Shown here: piece after piece, positions 60,081-64,000 of the stretch
How positions within the stretch are numbered: the first letter of the stretch is position 1
How the letters are laid out: every line of letters begins with the position of its first letter
DNA from: Streptomyces fulvoviolaceus
Lineage (GTDB): Bacteria; Actinomycetota; Actinomycetes; Streptomycetales; Streptomycetaceae
Assembly: GCF_000718165.1 (NCBI RefSeq)
Contig: NZ_JOEY01000004.1
Coordinates: 62,001 to 126,000 of the forward strand
Length of the DNA stretch: 64,000 bases
Direction of reading: 5' to 3'
The notes under the pieces: generated by a model
The model's input: the letters and a program-made list of their open reading frames with translations, nothing else
Database searches by the model: none
Told to the model about the DNA's origin: nothing
Program-made: the position numbers and the translations under genes

Positions 60081-60929
60081 TCAGTGCTTGTAGAAGCCCT
60101 GCCCGCTCTTGCGCCCGATGTCACCGGCATCCACCATCCGGCGCATCAGCTCAGGCGGCGCGAACTTCTCGTCCTGGGTCTCGGTGTAGATGTTGCCGGT
60201 GGCGTGCAGCAGGATGTCGACGCCCGTCAGGTCCGCCGTCGCAAGGGGTCCCATGGCGTGACCGAAGCCCAGCTTGCAGGCGAGGTCGATGTCCTCGGCG
60301 GTCGCGACTCCCGACTCGTACAGCTTGGTCGCCTCGACCACGAGGGCGGAGATGAGACGGGTGGTCACGAACCCGGCCACATCCCTGTTCACGACGATGC
60401 AGGTCTTGCCGACGGACTCGGCGAACTCCCGCGCGGTGGCGAGGGCTTCGTCGCTCGTCTTGTAGCCGCGGACCAGTTCGACGAGTTGCATCATCGGCAC
60501 CGGCGAGAAGAAGTGCACACCGACGACCCGTTCGGGGTGCTCGGTGGCCGCCGCGATCTTGGTGATCGGGATGGCGGAGGTGTTGGAGGCGAGCACGGCG
60601 TCCGGACGCACGATCTTGTCGAGCGCACGGAAGATCTCGTGCTTGACCTCGAGCTTCTCGAAGACGGCCTCGACGACGATGTCCGCGTCCGCGGCGGCGT
60701 CCAGGTCGGTGGTCGCGGTGATCCGGCCGAGGGCGGCGTCGGCGTCGTGCGCCTCCAGCTTGCCCTTGCTCACGAACTTGTCGTACGACGCCTTGATGCC
60801 GTCGGTGCCACGCTTGAGTGCCTCGTCCGTGACGTCCCTGAGGACGACGTCCCAGCCCGCCTGCGCGGAGACCTGGGCGATACCGGAACCCATCAAGCCG
60901 GCGCCAATGACGGCAAGCTTCCGTGCCAC
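60081..60929 (-). CDS. 3-hydroxybutyryl-CoA dehydrogenase
   Basis: 282 residues, usual for the bacterial single-domain enzyme. NAD(P)-binding GAGLMGSGIAQVSAQAGWDV starts at residue 9; the catalytic histidine and glutamate are in VGVHFFSPVPMMQLVELV, and NRDVAGFVTTRL and GFGHAMGPLATADLTGVD complete the fold. It reduces acetoacetyl-CoA to 3-hydroxybutyryl-CoA or works in the oxidative sense. Ends GRKSGQGFYKH. GTG at 60929 follows GGGAGT by seven bases. It fits with the thiolase and the crotonyl/butyryl-CoA route. Confidence 0.95.
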   Translation of the reverse strand: MARKLAVIGAGLMGSGIAQVSAQAGWDVVLRDVTDEALKRGTDGIKASYDKFVSKGKLEAHDADAALGRITATTDLDAAADADIVVEAVFEKLEVKHEIFRALDKIVRPDAVLASNTSAIPITKIAAATEHPERVVGVHFFSPVPMMQLVELVRGYKTSDEALATAREFAESVGKTCIVVNRDVAGFVTTRLISALVVEATKLYESGVATAEDIDLACKLGFGHAMGPLATADLTGVDILLHATGNIYTETQDEKFAPPELMRRMVDAGDIGRKSGQGFYKH

Positions 60930-61068
60930 TGTTGCGACTCCCCTTTGCAACGCCTTACACCCTGTTTACGTGCCTCTCCGGCGGACCCTAGCGCTCGTGA
61001 GGGGCTGTGTGACCGGTAAGTAATGCGCGTCACGTCTCATCTGACGGACATCACACCGGCATGGGTCA
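60930..61068. other. Spacer upstream of 3-hydroxybutyryl-CoA dehydrogenase
   Basis: No gene visible. TTTACGTGCC and AGTAATGCGCGTCACG tracts are comparatively AT-rich and likely include the dehydrogenase promoter, reading leftwards. Confidence 0.35.
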
Positions 61069-61182
61069 TCAGTGGTCTCGTACGGCGTAGTTGAGGACCT
61101 TTTCGCTCAACAGCTCCTCGATGTCACCGAGAAGCACGAGCACCTCTCGTGACACTTCGTCCGGATTGTGCCCGGCGATCAT
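61069..61182 (-). pseudogene. Short coding-like fragment of unknown family
   Basis: A minus-strand frame from ATG 61182 encodes only 37 residues (MIAGHNPDEVSREVLVLLGD then IEELLSEKVLNYAVRDH). The frame remains open and coding-like for about 30 codons upstream without any start codon, up to a stop at 61279-61281. This suggests the 3' end of a gene that has lost its beginning. I do not recognise the family. It could also be a real small protein. Confidence 0.3.
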
Positions 61183-61445
61183 CTCACGGCCGACGGTGAC
61201 GAAACCCGTCTGGTGGACCCGGCAGACCTGACCGGCGATCAGGCCGGGGAGCGGGTCGTGGGAGCGGGTCGCCCGGAGTCACGCCGGTCTCCTCGCGCGG
61301 GGTGGCTGCGAGCTGGTCGCGGCTCTCCTGGCCCCGGACGCCTCCCCGATGGCCTCCGTCACAAAGCCGTGCAGCGCACTCATCCACTGCCGCCACCTGC
61401 ACCAGTCCCGTCCGCGCCCGCTTCGCGCCGCTGTTCGGTGTGCCG

Positions 61446-61757
61446 GCGCCCGGGCTGCTGCTCCAACTCGGACCGTTCGGGGCGCTGTTCGCGGGTTTCC
61501 TGGTCATCGTCGAGAAGGGGCAGGGGGCGATCGAGCGGATGCGGGTCTGTCGTACGCGCCGGCGATGAAGGTCCGCGATGACCCTGGACGCGCTCTCCCA
61601 CTTCATGCCGTTCCGCTATCCGGTGGACGCGATGCGGGACGCGTACGTCGGCTCGTACGCGACGGATCACCTGCTGTACGGCGTCCTCGTGGCCGTCGCC
61701 TTCGCGGGACTCGCCGTGACAGTGGGCACACGCGTGTTCCGGACGGCCGGAGCGTAA
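61446..61757 (+). pseudogene. Remnant of an ABC-2 type transporter permease
   Basis: Two pieces of an ABC-2 permease lie in the same frame: FGVPAPGLLLQLGPFGALFA and GFLVIVEKGQGAIERMRV, followed by an in-frame stop at 61566-61568, then from 61578 LSHFMPFRYPVDAMRDAYVG and AVAFAGLAVTVGTRVFR to a TAA at 61755. In intact permeases about 130-150 residues of membrane helices separate these pieces, so an internal deletion and a stop have destroyed it. No ATPase partner gene remains next to it. Confidence 0.68.
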
Positions 61758-61758
61758 C

Positions 61759-61764
61759 TACGCT
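61759..61764 (+). promoter_or_regulatory. -10 box of the leaderless pduO transcript
   Basis: TACGCT ends six bases before the ATG at 61771, directly after the stop of the decayed permease. No ribosome site. Confidence 0.5.
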
Positions 61765-61770
61765 GGCCAT

Positions 61771-62343
61771 ATGGTCAATCTGACGCGCATCTACACCAGG
61801 ACCGGCGACCAGGGCACCACCGCCCTCGGCGACATGAGCCGGGTCGCCAAGACCGATCTGCGGATCTCCGCGTACGCGGACGCCAACGAGGCGAACGCGG
61901 TGATCGGCACGGCGATCGCGCTGGGCGGCCTGGAGGAGGAGATCGTCAAGGTCCTCACCCGCGTCCAGAACGACCTGTTCGACGTGGGCGCGGACCTGTC
62001 GACGCCGGTGGTGGAGAACCCGGAGTTCCCGCCGCTGCGGGTCGAGCAGTTCTACGTCGACAAGCTGGAGGCGGACTGCGACCACTTCAACGAGCAGCTG
62101 GAGAAGCTCCGCTCCTTCATCCTCCCGGGCGGCACCCCGGGCGCGGCCCTGCTCCACCAGGCCTGCACGGTCGTACGACGGGCCGAGCGCTCGACGTGGG
62201 CCGCGCTGGAGGTGCACGGCGAGGCGATGAACCCTCTCACCGCGACCTACCTCAACCGGCTGTCGGACCTGCTGTTCATCCTGGCGCGGACGGCCAACAA
62301 GGACGTGGGCGACGTGCTGTGGGTGCCGGGCGGGGAACGCTAG
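61771..62343 (+). CDS. pduO: Cob(I)yrinic acid a,c-diamide adenosyltransferase, PduO type
   Basis: 190 residues. N-terminal RIYTRTGDQGTTALGDMSR binds ATP, and ADANEANAVIG, VVRRAERSTWAAL and YLNRLSDLLFILAR are the family motifs of the five-helix PduO bundle. It makes adenosylcobalamin from cob(I)alamin and ATP, the cofactor needed by isobutyryl- and methylmalonyl-CoA mutases. In such systems the protein also delivers cofactor directly to the mutase with help from MeaB. Leaderless start. Its stop overlaps the convergent lipoprotein gene by four bases. Confidence 0.94.
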   Translation: MVNLTRIYTRTGDQGTTALGDMSRVAKTDLRISAYADANEANAVIGTAIALGGLEEEIVKVLTRVQNDLFDVGADLSTPVVENPEFPPLRVEQFYVDKLEADCDHFNEQLEKLRSFILPGGTPGAALLHQACTVVRRAERSTWAALEVHGEAMNPLTATYLNRLSDLLFILARTANKDVGDVLWVPGGER

Positions 62344-62762
62344 GAAGGCTCCTTCAGTACGCCGTCGGCAGTCAACCGCAGACTCCCCTGCAGGGCCTGG
62401 TCGCATGCCGCCCGCGCCATCCGCAGCGTCACGGTGCCGGAGGTGGCCAGCTTCGCGGTGCCCTGCCGGGTGGTGAGGCTCAGGCGGACCTGCGTCCGCC
62501 GTTCGTCGAAGTCCTCCGGCAGCCGCACCGACACCCGCCCGGTGCCGCCGTACACGAGCGGCTCCCCGCTGTCGCAGTGGGACGCCACGCACATCCGGTA
62601 CATGTCCGTCTCGCCGTACGGCAGCTCGTCCGCCTCCCAGGTCACGGAGACCTGGGAGGCGAGGTCGAGCAGCGGGCACGTCCTGGTGTCGCTGCCGCAG
62701 GCGGTCAGCCACCAGAGCGCCAGGCCTGCCGCGCCGGTGGTCAGGAGCGGTCGGCTCCGCAC
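62340..62762 (-). CDS. Small lipoprotein of unknown function
   Basis: 140 residues. WWLTACGSDT is a lipobox after a short hydrophobic helix. The mature part has four further cysteines (RTCPLLD, YRMCVASHCDSG, RAACDQ), probably forming two disulfides, and beta-rich segments (GRVSVRLPEDFDERRTQVRL). No known domain is recognised. GTG start at 62762. The spaced downstream membrane-protein gene is on the same strand. Confidence 0.72.
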   Translation of the reverse strand: MRSRPLLTTGAAGLALWWLTACGSDTRTCPLLDLASQVSVTWEADELPYGETDMYRMCVASHCDSGEPLVYGGTGRVSVRLPEDFDERRTQVRLSLTTRQGTAKLATSGTVTLRMARAACDQALQGSLRLTADGVLKEPS

Positions 62763-62799
62763 GTCGTGTTCCTCCCCGGGTCAATCCCCGAGCCGAAGA

Positions 62800-63366
62800 T
62801 CACCCGGGAGGAGGATTATGCGGGACGGCGTACGCCGGCGGCTTCTTCGGCCAGATCAGATACGTCAGCGCGATCAGCCCGTGGATGCCGGCGGCCCGCA
62901 GCGCCGCCCACTGGAAGGACCTCAGCGACGACACGTCGCCACTGTCGCCGACGTACCAGACCGCGGCCTGCAGCAGCGTGCAGGCCACGGCCGCGGCCAG
63001 CAGCGTACGCAGCCACAGGCGGCCCTCGTGGCGGGCCCGGGCGAGGCCGAAGCGCGGGGGCTTCGGCGGGGACGGGCCGCCGGCCAGGCGGTGGGCGGCG
63101 TGGCCGTCCAGCCAACGGATCGTGTAGTGGCCGTAGGCGACGGTGAAACCGATGTAGAGCGCCGCGAGGCCGTGCTCCCAGCTCGGTTCGGCACCGTTCT
63201 TCAGGTCGATGGCGGTCACCACGAACAGGACCAGCTCCAGGACCGGCTCGCACAGCAGCAGGACCACGCTCGTGCGACGCCACTTCAGCAGGTAGCGGAC
63301 GCCCAGGCCCAGCGCCAGCAGCACCCAGAAGCCCACCTCACAGGCGATGATCAACGCGACGATCAC
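62800..63366 (-). CDS. Integral membrane protein of unknown function
   Basis: 188 residues with about five hydrophobic helices (VALIIACEVGFWVLLALGLG, SVVLLLCEPVLELVLFVVTAI, ALYIGFTVAYGHYTI, LLAAAVACTLLQAAVWYVG, AGIHGLIALTYLIWPKK). The segment VTAIDLKNGAEPSWEHGLAA followed by GFTVAYGHYTIRWLDGH is characteristic of a family found widely in Streptomyces, whose role is unknown. GTG at 63366 has GGGAGC upstream. First gene of a short leftward pair with the small lipoprotein. Confidence 0.75.
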   Translation of the reverse strand: MIVALIIACEVGFWVLLALGLGVRYLLKWRRTSVVLLLCEPVLELVLFVVTAIDLKNGAEPSWEHGLAALYIGFTVAYGHYTIRWLDGHAAHRLAGGPSPPKPPRFGLARARHEGRLWLRTLLAAAVACTLLQAAVWYVGDSGDVSSLRSFQWAALRAAGIHGLIALTYLIWPKKPPAYAVPHNPPPG

Positions 63367-63519
63367 GGCTCGCTCCCTTCGGTCACCCTTCCAGGCTCCC
63401 GTCGGGATCCGCCCCGCTCGTCGTCGGCGGTGACGAAGTCGCGGTACATCGAAAGATGCAGTCCAGGACCCTTCCCCGGGGGCAGGCGGCCGGGACGCGG
63501 GCCGTGTTGGATGGAGCGC

Positions 63520-64000
63520 ATGGCCGTAGCGCTCCCCCGTCCGCATCGTTTCGACGTGTACGTCGCCGTCGGTGGGCTGCTCGGCGGTCTGCTGCTGGTG
63601 GGCATCGGGCTGGGCGTGCGGACGTCCGGGGACCCGGTCACGCTCCTCGACGGCCCTTGGCCGGTCCTGGTGCCGTTGTGCGTGATGGCCGGTTGCGAGC
63701 TGCTGCGCCGGACCGCGCCGCGCACCGCCCTGCTGACCGGCACGGTCGCGATCACCGCGGACACGCTGACCCAGGGCAACGTGGCCACGGTGCTGATGTT
63801 CACCGACCTCGTGTACGCCGCCGTCCTGTACGGCCCGCCCGCCTCCGCCCGCCGTATCCCCTGGATCACCGGGCTGCTCACGGTGGCCGGGATGCTGGTG
63901 CCGTTCGCGGTGTGGCGCGACCCGGAGACCCTGCTGATCGGCGTGGTCATCGGCGTCGTCGCGTTCGGGCCCGCGGCCACCGGCTGGATCGTCCGCGACC
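63520..64000 (+). CDS. Membrane protein, probable sensor histidine kinase N-terminus, 3' end outside window
   Basis: The frame stays open to the window edge for 160 residues. Five hydrophobic helices without long loops are visible (YVAVGGLLGGLLLVGIGLGV, WPVLVPLCVMAGCELL, LLTGTVAITADTLTQ, PWITGLLTVAGMLVPFAVW, LLIGVVIGVVAFGPAATGW), and the last is followed by VRD. This layout is typical of the membrane part of NarL-group sensor kinases in Streptomyces, where the kinase core begins a few residues later. The kinase part cannot be seen, so the call is tentative. ATG 63511 is an alternative start in the same frame. Confidence 0.5.
   Translation, partial: MAVALPRPHRFDVYVAVGGLLGGLLLVGIGLGVRTSGDPVTLLDGPWPVLVPLCVMAGCELLRRTAPRTALLTGTVAITADTLTQGNVATVLMFTDLVYAAVLYGPPASARRIPWITGLLTVAGMLVPFAVWRDPETLLIGVVIGVVAFGPAATGWIVRD

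Overview
The window is high-GC actinobacterial chromosome, almost certainly Streptomyces. Evidence: extreme third-position GC bias, frequent GTG/TTG starts, TAnnnT -10 boxes a few bases before leaderless start codons, and a diagnostic gene set: the polar-growth coiled-coil pair scy/filP, the csl hyphal-tip glycan genes, Streptomyces-type isobutyryl-CoA mutase and Streptomyces-type cholesterol oxidase. No rRNA, tRNA, CRISPR array, prophage or intact insertion sequence was seen.

Layout. 1-21.7 kb: the end of trpD, a SAM-IV riboswitch leading into a class V aminotransferase, a Ser/Thr kinase with a repeat ectodomain, a Lrp-type ligand-domain protein coupled to a rhomboid protease, a zinc-ribbon protein, an NYN-domain RNA-binding protein, two NlpC/P60 wall hydrolases, a metallopeptidase-like lipoprotein behind a 59-bp tandem repeat array, a PadR/MATE pair, two glycosyltransferases (one PimB'-like), cholesterol oxidase, an acyl-CoA ligase, a metallophosphoesterase and a START-like protein. 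A dispersed Streptomyces repeat lies at the boundary near 21.7 kb.

21.8-31.5 kb: isobutyryl-CoA mutase large subunit with a 15-bp inverted-repeat operator, a DUF3817 protein, a MarR regulator, and the csl locus (GH6 lipoprotein, copper radical oxidase GlxA, synthase CslA). Next come a 40-bp tandem repeat array, an SMP-30-like lactonase and a decayed Lrp regulator.

31.5-48 kb: small membrane and thiamine-binding proteins, a run of three AIM24 paralogues, a MarR regulator, a two-component system next to an acidic PepSY protein, an MFS transporter, meaB, a thiolase, methylmalonyl-CoA epimerase, scy and filP. 48-64 kb: TetR/MFS efflux, two paralogous ABC exporters, an LLM flavoprotein, nucS, a membrane-anchored ATPase, a STAS protein, 3-hydroxybutyryl-CoA dehydrogenase, a decayed ABC-2 permease, PduO-type cobalamin adenosyltransferase, two small envelope proteins and a truncated membrane protein.

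How the genes fit together. Four genes concern B12-dependent acyl-CoA rearrangement (icmA, meaB, epimerase, pduO), and thiolase plus 3-hydroxybutyryl-CoA dehydrogenase supply C4 acyl-CoA chemistry. A second theme is the growing tip and envelope: Scy/FilP, CslA/GlxA/CslZ, NlpC/P60 hydrolases and phosphatidylinositol mannosylation. A third is local regulation, with regulator-transporter pairs (PadR/MATE, TetR/MFS) whose operators are visible as inverted repeats. I found no clearly new multi-gene defence or biosynthetic system. The least explained features are the AIM24 triplet, the acidic two-component/PepSY unit, the two tandem repeat arrays and the icmA operator.
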